Source: Naasia sp. (lineage in GTDB: Bacteria > Actinomycetota > Actinomycetes > Actinomycetales > Microbacteriaceae). From it: a stretch of 64,000 nt of DNA. Position 1 is the stretch's first letter, and each line of letters starts with the position of its first letter. The stretch is taken from NCBI RefSeq assembly GCF_025465545.1, contig NZ_JAODMK010000045.1:1-64000 (forward strand), read 5' to 3'. Below the pieces are notes generated by a model, which saw only the letters and a list, made by a program, of their open reading frames with translations, did no database searches and was not told where the DNA came from. Both the position numbers and the translations under genes were made by a program. Positions 32,750 to 42,275 of this stretch are shown piece after piece.

Positions 32750-33589
32750 GTGACGCAAATCGGGCGCAGCAACTCCGGCCATACGGTGACGGTTCCCCGC
32801 CGTCCCGACATCCAGCTGACCCTCGGCTGGTCGGCGGTGACCAACGTCGGGCGGAAGCGCCAGGTGAACGAGGACAGCTTCGTCGCGCAGAGCCCCGTCT
32901 TCGCGGTCGCCGACGGCATGGGCGGGCACACGGCGGGCGACATCGCGAGCACGGCGGTGGTCACCCGACTCGCCGAGGTCATCGAGACCGACTTCGTCGA
33001 TCCCGACGTGATCGAGCACGCGCTGGCGATCGCGGCTCGGGACATCTCCCGGGTCTCGGGGGAGAGCGCCCTCGGCACCGGCACCACCGTGACGGGGGCG
33101 GCGCTCACCCTCGTCGGCTCGGATCCGTACTGGGCCGTCTTCAACGTGGGCGACTCGCGGGTCTACCAGCTGCGTGGGCGCCTCTTCGAGCAGGTCACCG
33201 TGGATCACTCCGTCGTCCAGGAGCTCGTCGACTCCGGCGTGCTCACCCGCGAGCAGGCGGAGAACCACCCCGACAGCAACGTGATCACGCGCGCCATCGG
33301 ATTCAACGAGCTGCCGGCGCCCGACTACTGGATGATCCCCGTCACCGAGGGGCTGCGGCTCCTCATCTGCTCGGACGGCCTCACCAAGGAGCTCAGTGAC
33401 GACGACATCCGCTCGCACCTCGTCGCCGGCCGCACCGCCCGGGACACCGCGCACGACCTGCTCGACGCGGCCCTGGTCCGCGGCGGACGAGACAACGTGA
33501 CCGTCGTCGTCATCGACGTGCTCGAGACGAGCGGCGACTTCGACCTCGATCAGACCGTGCCGCGGCGGGGCACCGGCCGCCACTCCTGA
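32750..33589 (+). CDS. PP2C-family protein phosphatase
   Basis: A 279-residue soluble Ser/Thr phosphatase. Metal-binding and catalytic motifs are intact: RQVNEDSF, VADGMGGHTAGD, FNVGDSRVYQL, CSDGLTKEL and GGRDNVTVVV. GTG follows GGCAGGAC. It ends in FDLDQTVPRRGTG, a tail that repeats the D-x-T-V pattern of the FHA protein's acidic region. It should reverse phosphorylation by the kinase that follows. Confidence 0.95.
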   Translation: MTQIGRSNSGHTVTVPRRPDIQLTLGWSAVTNVGRKRQVNEDSFVAQSPVFAVADGMGGHTAGDIASTAVVTRLAEVIETDFVDPDVIEHALAIAARDISRVSGESALGTGTTVTGAALTLVGSDPYWAVFNVGDSRVYQLRGRLFEQVTVDHSVVQELVDSGVLTREQAENHPDSNVITRAIGFNELPAPDYWMIPVTEGLRLLICSDGLTKELSDDDIRSHLVAGRTARDTAHDLLDAALVRGGRDNVTVVVIDVLETSGDFDLDQTVPRRGTGRHS

Positions 33590-33623
33590 CGACCGGGCCC
33601 GCGCGGCCCTGACGACCGCATCG

Positions 33624-33675
33624 CTCCGGCCGAACTGCAACGGCGCACGGTTGCGTCGTGGCCGCTCGGTTGCGT
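33624..33675 (+). repeat. Dispersed intergenic palindromic repeat, copy B
   Basis: It lies in the 300-bp gap between the PP2C and kinase genes. The inner part is symmetrical: CGGCC-5-GCAAC-8-GTTGC-5-GGCCG (33627-33664). Over 52 bases it aligns without gaps, at about 75% identity, to the reverse complement of 53571-53622. The rest of the gap (33676-33889) holds a 12-bp direct repeat GGGCGACGAGCG near 33714 and the kinase promoter; no gene was seen. Confidence 0.65.
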
Positions 33676-33813
33676 TCCCTCGGGATCGGACTGCGCGAGG
33701 GGTCAGGGGCGAGGGCGACGAGCGGGGGCGACGAGCGGGTCTGCCCCAGCACTGGGGGATGCGAACTGCGACCGCGCCGGGCAGGGGGCCCCGAAAACGG
33801 TCCAGACCCTGCC

Positions 33814-33819
33814 TACAAT
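33814..33819 (+). promoter_or_regulatory. -10 box of the kinase / Ig-like protein operon
   Basis: TACAAT, 70 bases before the kinase ATG; the leader of about 63 nt ends in GAGGGGAGAAC, a strong ribosome-binding site. No canonical -35. Confidence 0.5.
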
Positions 33820-33889
33820 CGGACCGGGCACACGGTGGCGGCCCTGCCTCGCCCTGCCGTCGTACTCCGATCACCGCCGAGGGGAGAAC

Positions 33890-35317
33890 ATGACGCGACG
33901 TCTGCCCTCCACGCCGCCCACGCTCCCCGGCTTCAGCTACGTCCGCGCCCTCGGCTCGGGCGGATTCGCCGACGTGTTCCTCTACGAGCAGAACATGCCA
34001 CGCCGCCAGGTGGCGGTCAAGGTGATGCTCGCCGACGTGGTCAACGACCAGGTCCGTCAGATGTTCCAGGCCGAGGCGAACCTGATGGCTCAGCTGAGTG
34101 CGCACCCATCGATCCTCACCGTCTATCAGGCGAGCGTCTCCTCGGACGGCCGGCCCTACCTCGTGATGGAGCTCTGCTCCGCCACGCTCTCCGAGCGGTA
34201 CCGGCGCGAGCGCCTGCCGGTCGGCGACGTGCTGCGGATCTCGGTCCAGATCGCGAGCGCCGTCGAGACCGCCCACCGCGCCGGCGTGCTGCATCGCGAC
34301 ATCAAGCCCACCAACATCCTCACCACCGCGTACGGGCACCCCGTGCTCTCCGACTTCGGCATCGCGGCCACGCTCGCCGAGTCGGAACGCACCGAGTCGG
34401 TCGGCCTCTCCATCCCATGGTCCGCCCCTGAGGTGCTCATGGACGAGACCGCAGGCACGGTCGCCAGCGAGGTCTGGTCGATGGCGGCCACCGTCTACAG
34501 CCTCCTCGCCGGCCGATCCCCGTTCGAGGTGCCCGGCTCCGAGAACCGCTCCGTCGATCTGATCAGCCGCATCAACCGGGCCAAGCCGGAACCGATCGGC
34601 CGCGCCGACGTCCCCGCCCGCCTCGAGCTGATCCTGCAGCGGGCGATGGCCAAGCGGCCCGAACAGCGGCCGCGCAGCGTCCTGGAGCTGATCCGGGAGC
34701 TGCAGGCGGTGGAGACCGAGCTCGGGCTGCCCCAGACTCCGCTCGAGGTCGCCATGGACGACTGGGCGCTCGCCACCGTCGCCGACCTCGAGGACCGCAC
34801 GCGCATCCGGGGCGTGCCCGCGATCAGCCCCACCGGGGAGCGCCGGCGTCGCCGCTCCCGCGGAGGAGCAGAGGCGGCCGCTGCGGCGTACGCGCCGGTG
34901 GGCACGCTGATGCGCCCGCAGAGCGGGTCAGTCGACGCCGCGAGTGCAACGGGCGCCCCCCAGCCCCGCGGCGTGCAATGGCTGGCGTGGGTCCTGATCG
35001 GGCTCTCGACCCTCGTCATCGCGGTCGGCGCCACGGCCATGGTCTGGCTGATCCGCGACGCCTCGAGCGGCATCCCCCGGGTGACGGACATCTCCGCCGT
35101 GCTGCAGGACGGCGCCGTCCGCTTCAACTGGGACGATCCCGGCCTCGAGGACGGCGACGCCTACGAGATCACCACATCGGACGGCAGCTCCAGCGTGCAG
35201 AAGGACACCGTCTTCCTGGCCGATGCGCGCAGCGGCGGACGCGTCTGCATCAGCGTGACGGTGAACCGGCAGGGCAAGCAGGGCACCCCGAGCAACGAGA
35301 AGTGCGTGGACGCCTAG
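33890..35317 (+). CDS. One-TM Ser/Thr protein kinase with FN3-like ectodomain
   Basis: A 475-residue kinase. The catalytic domain (about 14-285) has loop LGSGGFADVF, Lys44 in QVAVKV, HRDIKPTNIL, DFG in SDFGIA and an activation loop rich in Thr/Ser (SERTESVGLS). A cytoplasmic linker, one transmembrane helix (about 365-388, WLAWVLIGLSTLVIAVGATA), and an 85-residue outside domain follow. That domain has FN3-like spacing (VRFNWDDPGL, YEITTSDG, CISVTVNRQG) and two Cys. It matches Pkb2 of the bifidobacterial PFNA cluster in position. The next gene starts directly at its stop. Confidence 0.93.
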   Translation: MTRRLPSTPPTLPGFSYVRALGSGGFADVFLYEQNMPRRQVAVKVMLADVVNDQVRQMFQAEANLMAQLSAHPSILTVYQASVSSDGRPYLVMELCSATLSERYRRERLPVGDVLRISVQIASAVETAHRAGVLHRDIKPTNILTTAYGHPVLSDFGIAATLAESERTESVGLSIPWSAPEVLMDETAGTVASEVWSMAATVYSLLAGRSPFEVPGSENRSVDLISRINRAKPEPIGRADVPARLELILQRAMAKRPEQRPRSVLELIRELQAVETELGLPQTPLEVAMDDWALATVADLEDRTRIRGVPAISPTGERRRRRSRGGAEAAAAAYAPVGTLMRPQSGSVDAASATGAPQPRGVQWLAWVLIGLSTLVIAVGATAMVWLIRDASSGIPRVTDISAVLQDGAVRFNWDDPGLEDGDAYEITTSDGSSSVQKDTVFLADARSGGRVCISVTVNRQGKQGTPSNEKCVDA

Positions 35318-38300
35318 TTGGCGGGCTCGGAATCCGTCGGGCGACGGCTCGGCGCGGCGATCGCCGCACGCCGCTCCCAGCTGATCTCCGCAGTCGGCGG
35401 AGTGGCCGTCGTCGGAGTGATCGCCACCGTCGCCGTGGTGTCGACGGGGTACACGGCGCAGCGCATGGACCTCGACGACGGCTCGGTGTGGGTGGCGAAC
35501 GGCTCGCGGCAGGTGATCGGCCGCGCGAACACCCTCGTGCACGAGCTCGACACCGTGGTGGCGACCGCCAGCAGCTCTCTCGAGGTGCACCAGGAGGGGC
35601 AGTCGGTGCTCCTCTTCGACCGCGGCAACAGCACCGTCGACATCGTCGACACGGCCACCTCGACCATCCAGGGCACGGTGCCGGTGCCGCCCGAGGACAC
35701 CGAGCTGCACCTCACCGGGGCAGAGGTGGCGGACGGCCGTGCCGTGATCCACGCCACCGGCACGGGGGAGGTGTGGATCGAGCCGCTGGCCTCGCTCGAC
35801 TCGTTCGACTCCCGCTCGGAGCCCGACCTCAGCTTCGGAGCCGGATCCGCGTCGTCGATGGAGCAGGACGGCACCCTCTTCGCCTACTCCCCGGAGACCG
35901 GTGATCTGTACCGGGTCGACGCCGCCTCCGGCGAGGTGGTGGATCGCACGCAGCACATCGACGCGGGACCCGCGGATGACGACTTCTCGGTCACCTCGGT
36001 GGGCGGGGCGTGGGCCGTCCTCGACGCGACCACCCGCACGCTGGCGCTCGACGGTCGGACGGTGGACCTCTCCGACCTGATCGGGGCCGACGCGAGCCCC
36101 GTCCTTCAAGAGGCCACCACGGCCGCGCGGGCCGGCGGCGGCGGGACCCTCTACATCGCCCACAGCGAAGGCCTCGTCCGGGTGCCGCTGGACAGCGGGA
36201 AGCCCGAGGCGATCGTCGACCTCGCGGCGGAGGGGCGAGCGGGAGCGGCCGCCGCCCCGGTGCTCGCCGGGAGCTGCGCCTACGCGGGGTGGACGAGCGG
36301 CGACGTCTGGTCCGAGTGCGCAGGAGCCGAGTCGGCTCCGGCGCTTCGCCAGGTGTCGGGCATGCCCTCGTCCGCGCAGCTCGCGTTCCGGGCCGCCGGC
36401 GGCAGCGTCGTGCTCAACGATGCGCGGGGCGGCGGCAGCTGGGCGGTGCAGGACGGCGACGCCCTCATCGACAACTGGGCTCAGCTGCTCGCCACGAAGA
36501 AGAACGACGACGTCGCTCCTCGGAACGACGCCGACACCCCGCCTCAGTACGAGGACCAGCAGGCGCCGCCCGTGGCCGCGGACGACAAGCTCGGCGCCCG
36601 CCCCGGTCGCGCGACCGTGCTGCCGGTGCTGCTCAACGACTACGACCCGAACGGCGACGTGCTCGTGATCTCCGAGCTGACGACGCTCGCCGCCGACGTC
36701 GGCACCCTGGAGCTGGTCAGCGACCGCCAGCAGGTGCTCCTCACGCTGCCCGACGACGCGACCGGATCGGTGTCCTTCGGCTACACGATCTCGGACGGGC
36801 GCGGGGCGTCCGCCTCCGCCTCGGTGACGGTGGCGGTCCGGAAGGACAGCGAGAACTCCCCGCCGGCGCAGGTGCGCTCGACGCGCGCCACCGTCGCGAG
36901 CGGGGGTCGCGTGACCGTCGACACCCTCGGCGACTGGCTCGACCCGGACGGCGACGCGCTGTACCTCACGAGCGCGAGCGTGCCAGGACCGGACAGCGCC
37001 ACCTGGAAGCCGGGCGGCGAGGTCGTCGTCGTCGACGCCGGCAGCGGAGCCGAGCGCAAGGACGTCGCCCTTGCCGTCTCGGACGGCCGCGCCGACGCGG
37101 CCGGCGTGCTCGCTGTGACGGTCCGCCCCGCCGGCGAAGTGCCCATCGTGGCCGACCCGTTCTCGGTGCTCGCCTACGTCGGCCAGGAGGTCACCGTCGA
37201 GCCGCTGCCCCACGTGCACGGCGGAACCGGCACCCTGCGGCTGAGCAACGTGCCCGAGAAGTCAGGCGTCTCCGTGCAGCCCGACTACGAGGGCGGCTCG
37301 TTCCGGCTGAGCAGCACCGAGGTGGGCACCCGCTACCTCGACTACACCGTGACCGATGGCGGCACCACGGGGACGGGCACCATCCGCGTCGATGTGGAGC
37401 CCGCGCCCGATCCGAACAGCCGGCCGATTCCCGTGCCGCACACGGCATTCGTCCGGGAGGGGGGCAGCCAGACGATCGACGTGCTCGCCACCGACATCGA
37501 TCCCGCGGGCGGCGTCCTGCTGCTCACCGGCGTCTCGGACGTGCCGGAGGACGAGGGCGTGCGTGTCGAGATCCTGCAGCAGAGCCTGCTGCGGATCACG
37601 CTGACCGCGCCGCTCGAGCGGTCCACCGCCTTCGCCTACCGGGTGAGCAACGGCCTCACCGATGCGGAGGGGACCGTCGCCGTGGTGGAGATCCCCGACC
37701 CGGCGCGCTCCCAGCCGCCCATCGCCCGTCCCGACGAGGTGTCGGTGCGGGTCGGCGACGCCATCGACATCCCCGTCCTCGCGAACGACGAGCAGCCTGA
37801 CGGCGAGCAGCTGAGCCTGGACGCCGACCTCGTCACGCCTCTGCCCGGCGGTTCCGGGCTCCTCTTCGCGTCGCAGAACCGGCTCCGTTATCTCGCGCCG
37901 AGCACCCCTGGCAACTTCACCGCGGTGTACCGGGTGAACGGGCCGGACGGCCAGTGGGCGACCGCCCAGGTGGCCATCGCGGTGCGCGAGGCCGACGTCG
38001 CCTCCAACAACCCTCCTGTGCCGCCCACCGTGGAGGCGCGCGTGCTCGCCGGCGAGAGCGTGCGCGTCGACCTTCCGCTCACGGGAATCGATCCGGACGG
38101 CGACTCGGTCCAGCTGATCGGGCAGGAGTCGAACCCCGAGAAGGGCGCCGTCACCGAGGTGGGCGACGACTGGATCCAGTTCGAGGCGGGCGACTACTCC
38201 GCTGGCACCGACTCGTTCCGGTACCGGGTGGTCGACGGGCTCGGCGCCCAGGCGGTCGGCACGGTGCGGATCGGCATCAGCCCGCGCCTGGAGGGCGCCC

Positions 38301-41278
38301 GCAATCCGGTGGCGGTGGAGGACGAGGTCACCGTGCGGCCGGGCCGCACGGTCACGGTCCAGGTGCTCGCCAACGACTCGGATCCGGACGGCGAGAAGCT
38401 CACCATCACCGGGATCGAGTCGACCAGCGAGGGCGGCACCGCCGAGGTGGACGGCCCGGTCGTGCGGGTCGCGGCCCCTGACCGTCCCGGCCGGTACGGC
38501 TTCGTGTACTCCATCGAGAACGAGCGCGGCGGGGTGAGCTCCAACTTCCTCACTCTGGTGGTCGACGCGGACGCACCGCTCGCCCGCCCGGTCGCCGAGG
38601 ACGCTGTGCTCGGGCTCAGCGACATCCTGGGCCGGGACAGCGTGGACGTGAACGTGCTCGCGGGCGTCTTCTTCCCCGAGGGCGCCTCGACCGATCTCGC
38701 TCTGCGCGTCCTGCCCGGCTACGGCAGCCGGGCGGAGGTCCTGCCGAACAAGCGGGTGCGGGTCCGGCTCGGCGACCGCAGCCAGATCGTGCCGTTCGAG
38801 GTGGCGCACCCGGAGGATCGCACAGTCACGGCCATCGCCTTCATCCGGGTGCCCGGCTTCGACGACGCGTTCCCCCAGCTGCGCAGAGGTGCTGCCCCGC
38901 TCACGGTCCGCAGCGGCGACGAGCTGACGATCCCGCTCCGCGACTACGTCGTCGCGGTCGGTGACGGCACGGTGCGGGTCACCGACACGGCGACGGTGCG
39001 GGCGACCCACTCCGACGGCACGGAGACGGTGCAGGGCGGCTCCCTCACCTACCGCAGCGCCGCCGGCTACTTCGGGCCCGCCTCCATCTCCTTCCAGGTC
39101 ACCGACGGGACCTCCGCGACCGATCCCCAAGGCAGGGTCGCCACCCTCGTGCTGCCGATCTCGGTCACCCCACGAGACGACCAGCCGCCCGTGTTCGACG
39201 GCGCGATCCTCGAGCTCGAGCCCGGCGCAGACCGCACCGTCAGCCTCGACCGGCTCACCAGTTACCCCTACGCGGACGACCTCTCCTCGCTGACCTACTC
39301 GATCGAGGGGGGAACGCCGTCCGGCTTCGACGTGGCGGTCGACGGTCAGGTCATGACCATCTCCGTGGCCGACGACGCCCGCGCCGGCGACGCGGGCTCG
39401 GTGGTCGTCGCGGTCCGGAACGCCCAGGGTCAGGGGGAGTCCGGGCGGCTGCGGCTGCGCGTTGTGGCCTCCACCCGGCCGCTCGCGACCCCGGCGTCCG
39501 ACACCGCCGTCGCCCGCCGCGGCACCACGACGAGCGTCGACGTGCTCGCCAACGACCAGGCCGCCAACCCGTTCCCCGGCACCCCGCTCCGCGTCGTCGC
39601 GGTCCGCGGCACCGAGGCGGGCTCCCTGCCCGCGGGGCTCACCATCACCCCGAGTGCCGACAAGTCCAAGCTCACCGTCGCCGTCGCGCAGGGCGCCGAG
39701 CCGCGGGACGTGACTCTGCAGTACCAGGTGCTCGACGCGACAGGGGACCTCGACCGGGCCGCGTGGGGATCGGTCAAGGTGTCCGTGCAGGACAAGCCCG
39801 ATCCCGTGACGGGCATCCGGGCGACGGGCTTCGGCGACAGGGCGATCACCGTGGTGTTCGATCCGGGGGCGTTCAACAACTCCGAGATCACCGGCTTCGA
39901 GGTGACGGCCACCCGGGTCTCCGACGGCGCCGCGCGCGTGAGCTCCTGCGCCTCGACCACCTGCACGGTGCCCACCACCGGGAACGGGCCCGCGAACGCG
40001 GTTCGCCTCTCGATCGTGGCTCGGAACGGCGTCGGCGCCTCGACGGCGACCGAGCTCGACGAAGACGTCTGGTCGGACATCGTGCCGGCCGCACCCACCT
40101 CCCTCGACACCCGATCGCTCGACCACGGCCTGCGCGTGTTCTGGCGGAAGCCGACCGAGACGGGCGGCAGCGCCATCACCTATTACCAGGTGACCGTGGC
40201 CGGCGACACGGAGACCCTCCCGGTCTCTCCGACGGACCCGGTGGGCACGGAGTACTCGCTCGATGTGACCAGCAGCTCGATCGGCAACGGCTCGGCCGTC
40301 GACGTCTCGGTGAGTGCCCGCAACGGGGCCATCGGCGGTCTCACCAACTGGAATTCGGTGTCCGGGTCCGGCACCCCCGCCGGCGCGCCCGTCGCGCTGT
40401 CCGCCCCGGCGGCAGGCGTCTCCGATGCGGGAGCGGACACCGGAGAGGTCGCCCTCGACTGGTCGGGCGTCTTCGACGGCAACGGCGCGGGCATCCGCGA
40501 GTACTTCGCCGCGACCTACACGGGCGCGCCGCCCACCTGCTCGGCCGCCGATGACGGGGCCCGCGGCACCACCCTCCAGGTACCGCCTCCCAGCGACGCG
40601 TTCCGGCACATGGGCACGGCCACTGCAGCGACCTTCGACGTGCCAGCCAACCAGGAGCAGCGCTTCGCGGTCTTCGCCTACAACGGCCAGGGCTGCACCT
40701 CGAGCGGCGAGATCACGGCCGTGACCCGGCGAGCCCCGGGCACGCCGACCCAGGTGCAGGTCAGCGGCCCGCAGGCGGCCGGCGACGGGCGCTACGACTT
40801 CCTGCTCGACTCGGTCGATTACGCCAGCGGCGGCGGCGACCCCGACGTGTCCTACAGCTACCGGGTCAGCGGTGCGGCGGGCAGCTGGGACATCGCCCCC
40901 GGCTCCGCCCTGGTCGGCGACGGGAACCTGTACGGCACGAGCGTGGCCGTCGAGGTGAAGGTCTGCGAGGCGCATCCCGAGAAGACGCTCTGCTCGGACT
41001 GGTCGGTGAGGTCGCCCGCATTCACCCCGGTCGACACACGCCCGGGCGGCCTCCAGTTCGCCGGCGACGCGACAGGCGGAACGTGGAGCTGGACCGCCGC
41101 TCCGTCGGGTTCCGGATACTCTGCGGTGGAGTACACGTGCAATGGCGGGGCGACGTGGACGGGGATGCCGGCGAGCGGCAGCTGCGCGGCGGGTGCCGGG
41201 GCGGGGCTGCAGGTCCGGGTGACGACGTCGAGCGGAACCTATCCGAGCCCGGTCTTCGACGGGCGGGACTTCGACTGA
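35318..41278 (+). CDS. Giant membrane-anchored surface protein with Ig/cadherin-like and FN3 repeats
   Basis: 1986 residues from TTG 35318, the base after the kinase stop; the next Met lies beyond the membrane helix, so TTG is the likely start. Order: cytoplasmic tail, one transmembrane helix (about 21-43), a beta-propeller-like region (about 48-400), eight or nine repeats of about 90 residues opening with P-P-V-A-x-D-D and L-A-N-D-x-D-P-D-G (bacterial Ig/cadherin type), then four or five FN3-like domains (from about 1500, starting DPVTGIRATGF). The Asp-rich turns suggest calcium binding. No sorting signal: it is an inside-anchored (type II) protein reaching through the wall. It occupies the fn3 slot of PFNA clusters. 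Ligand unknown. Confidence 0.9.
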   Translation: MAGSESVGRRLGAAIAARRSQLISAVGGVAVVGVIATVAVVSTGYTAQRMDLDDGSVWVANGSRQVIGRANTLVHELDTVVATASSSLEVHQEGQSVLLFDRGNSTVDIVDTATSTIQGTVPVPPEDTELHLTGAEVADGRAVIHATGTGEVWIEPLASLDSFDSRSEPDLSFGAGSASSMEQDGTLFAYSPETGDLYRVDAASGEVVDRTQHIDAGPADDDFSVTSVGGAWAVLDATTRTLALDGRTVDLSDLIGADASPVLQEATTAARAGGGGTLYIAHSEGLVRVPLDSGKPEAIVDLAAEGRAGAAAAPVLAGSCAYAGWTSGDVWSECAGAESAPALRQVSGMPSSAQLAFRAAGGSVVLNDARGGGSWAVQDGDALIDNWAQLLATKKNDDVAPRNDADTPPQYEDQQAPPVAADDKLGARPGRATVLPVLLNDYDPNGDVLVISELTTLAADVGTLELVSDRQQVLLTLPDDATGSVSFGYTISDGRGASASASVTVAVRKDSENSPPAQVRSTRATVASGGRVTVDTLGDWLDPDGDALYLTSASVPGPDSATWKPGGEVVVVDAGSGAERKDVALAVSDGRADAAGVLAVTVRPAGEVPIVADPFSVLAYVGQEVTVEPLPHVHGGTGTLRLSNVPEKSGVSVQPDYEGGSFRLSSTEVGTRYLDYTVTDGGTTGTGTIRVDVEPAPDPNSRPIPVPHTAFVREGGSQTIDVLATDIDPAGGVLLLTGVSDVPEDEGVRVEILQQSLLRITLTAPLERSTAFAYRVSNGLTDAEGTVAVVEIPDPARSQPPIARPDEVSVRVGDAIDIPVLANDEQPDGEQLSLDADLVTPLPGGSGLLFASQNRLRYLAPSTPGNFTAVYRVNGPDGQWATAQVAIAVREADVASNNPPVPPTVEARVLAGESVRVDLPLTGIDPDGDSVQLIGQESNPEKGAVTEVGDDWIQFEAGDYSAGTDSFRYRVVDGLGAQAVGTVRIGISPRLEGARNPVAVEDEVTVRPGRTVTVQVLANDSDPDGEKLTITGIESTSEGGTAEVDGPVVRVAAPDRPGRYGFVYSIENERGGVSSNFLTLVVDADAPLARPVAEDAVLGLSDILGRDSVDVNVLAGVFFPEGASTDLALRVLPGYGSRAEVLPNKRVRVRLGDRSQIVPFEVAHPEDRTVTAIAFIRVPGFDDAFPQLRRGAAPLTVRSGDELTIPLRDYVVAVGDGTVRVTDTATVRATHSDGTETVQGGSLTYRSAAGYFGPASISFQVTDGTSATDPQGRVATLVLPISVTPRDDQPPVFDGAILELEPGADRTVSLDRLTSYPYADDLSSLTYSIEGGTPSGFDVAVDGQVMTISVADDARAGDAGSVVVAVRNAQGQGESGRLRLRVVASTRPLATPASDTAVARRGTTTSVDVLANDQAANPFPGTPLRVVAVRGTEAGSLPAGLTITPSADKSKLTVAVAQGAEPRDVTLQYQVLDATGDLDRAAWGSVKVSVQDKPDPVTGIRATGFGDRAITVVFDPGAFNNSEITGFEVTATRVSDGAARVSSCASTTCTVPTTGNGPANAVRLSIVARNGVGASTATELDEDVWSDIVPAAPTSLDTRSLDHGLRVFWRKPTETGGSAITYYQVTVAGDTETLPVSPTDPVGTEYSLDVTSSSIGNGSAVDVSVSARNGAIGGLTNWNSVSGSGTPAGAPVALSAPAAGVSDAGADTGEVALDWSGVFDGNGAGIREYFAATYTGAPPTCSAADDGARGTTLQVPPPSDAFRHMGTATAATFDVPANQEQRFAVFAYNGQGCTSSGEITAVTRRAPGTPTQVQVSGPQAAGDGRYDFLLDSVDYASGGGDPDVSYSYRVSGAAGSWDIAPGSALVGDGNLYGTSVAVEVKVCEAHPEKTLCSDWSVRSPAFTPVDTRPGGLQFAGDATGGTWSWTAAPSGSGYSAVEYTCNGGATWTGMPASGSCAAGAGAGLQVRVTTSSGTYPSPVFDGRDFD

Positions 41279-41309
41279 TGCGCGCGGAACGAAGGAAGAG
41301 GAAGCGACG

Positions 41310-42275
41310 ATGACCCCGGAACAGGCTGCCTGGTTCAGTGAGATATTCGGCCGCCTGGCGGCGAACATCGAGCAGGTGCTGCTCGGCAAGAGCCACGTCA
41401 TCCGGCTCTCCCTCACCGCCATGCTGAGTGAGGGGCACCTGCTCCTCGAGGACTTCCCGGGGACCGGCAAGACCTCCCTGGCCCGGGCGATGGCGCAGAG
41501 CGTTCAAGGCTCGGCCAGCCGGGTGCAGTTCACCCCCGACCTGCTCCCGGGGGACATCACCGGCGTGAGCATCTACGACCAGCGCTCGGGCGAGTTCGAG
41601 TTCCACAAGGGACCCGTCTTCGCCAACATCGTGCTGGCCGACGAGATCAACCGGGCGAGCCCCAAGACGCAGTCGGCGCTGCTGGAGGTCATGGAGGAGG
41701 GCTCGGTCACCGTGGACGGCATCCGGCACGTGGTCGGTGCCCCGTTCATGGTCATCGCCACTCAGAACCCCATCGAGCAGGCCGGCACCTACCGGCTGCC
41801 CGAGGCCCAGCTGGACCGGTTCATCCTCAAGACCTCCATCGGCTACCCGGACCACGCCGCGACGCTGCGCATCCTGGAGGGGTCGACCGTGCGCTCGCAC
41901 GAGGTCATCATCCCGGCGATCGTGCCCGCCGAGGTCGTGGTGGACATGAGCCAGCTGTCCCGCACCGTGCATGTGGACCCGTCCGTCACCGACTACGTCT
42001 CCCGGATCGTGGAGGCCACCCGCACCGCGACAGAAGTCCGACTCGGCGCCAGTGTGCGCGCCGCCATCGCGCTGCTGCGCACGGCCAAGACGCTCGCCGC
42101 CTCGAACGGCCGCCACTACGTGATCCCCGACGACGTCAAGGCGCTCGCCGAGCCCGTGCTCGCGCACCGCCTGCTGCTCGACCCGGAGGCCGAGTTCGAC
42201 GGGGTCACCACCTCGAACGTCATGGCGCAGCTCCTCATCGAGGTGCCGCCGCCCAGCGAGCGGCAGGCCGTGTGA
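41310..42275 (+). CDS. MoxR-family AAA ATPase
   Basis: A 321-residue chaperone-like ATPase. Walker A is in EDFPGTGKTSLARAMA, Walker B in VLADEINRASPKTQSALLEVMEE, sensor 1 in IATQNPIEQAGTYRLPEAQLDRF. ATG 41310 follows GAAGAGGAAG. MoxR proteins act with VWA- or DUF58-domain partners to mature or insert client proteins; the DUF58 gene follows with a four-base overlap. Confidence 0.95.
   Translation: MTPEQAAWFSEIFGRLAANIEQVLLGKSHVIRLSLTAMLSEGHLLLEDFPGTGKTSLARAMAQSVQGSASRVQFTPDLLPGDITGVSIYDQRSGEFEFHKGPVFANIVLADEINRASPKTQSALLEVMEEGSVTVDGIRHVVGAPFMVIATQNPIEQAGTYRLPEAQLDRFILKTSIGYPDHAATLRILEGSTVRSHEVIIPAIVPAEVVVDMSQLSRTVHVDPSVTDYVSRIVEATRTATEVRLGASVRAAIALLRTAKTLAASNGRHYVIPDDVKALAEPVLAHRLLLDPEAEFDGVTTSNVMAQLLIEVPPPSERQAV

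Noticed and set aside
37262-41470. A 1402-codon minus-strand open frame opposite the Ig/FN3 gene
   Set aside because: The plus-strand protein has clear domain repeats and a membrane helix; the antisense frame is Arg/His/Gly-rich with no recognisable domain.
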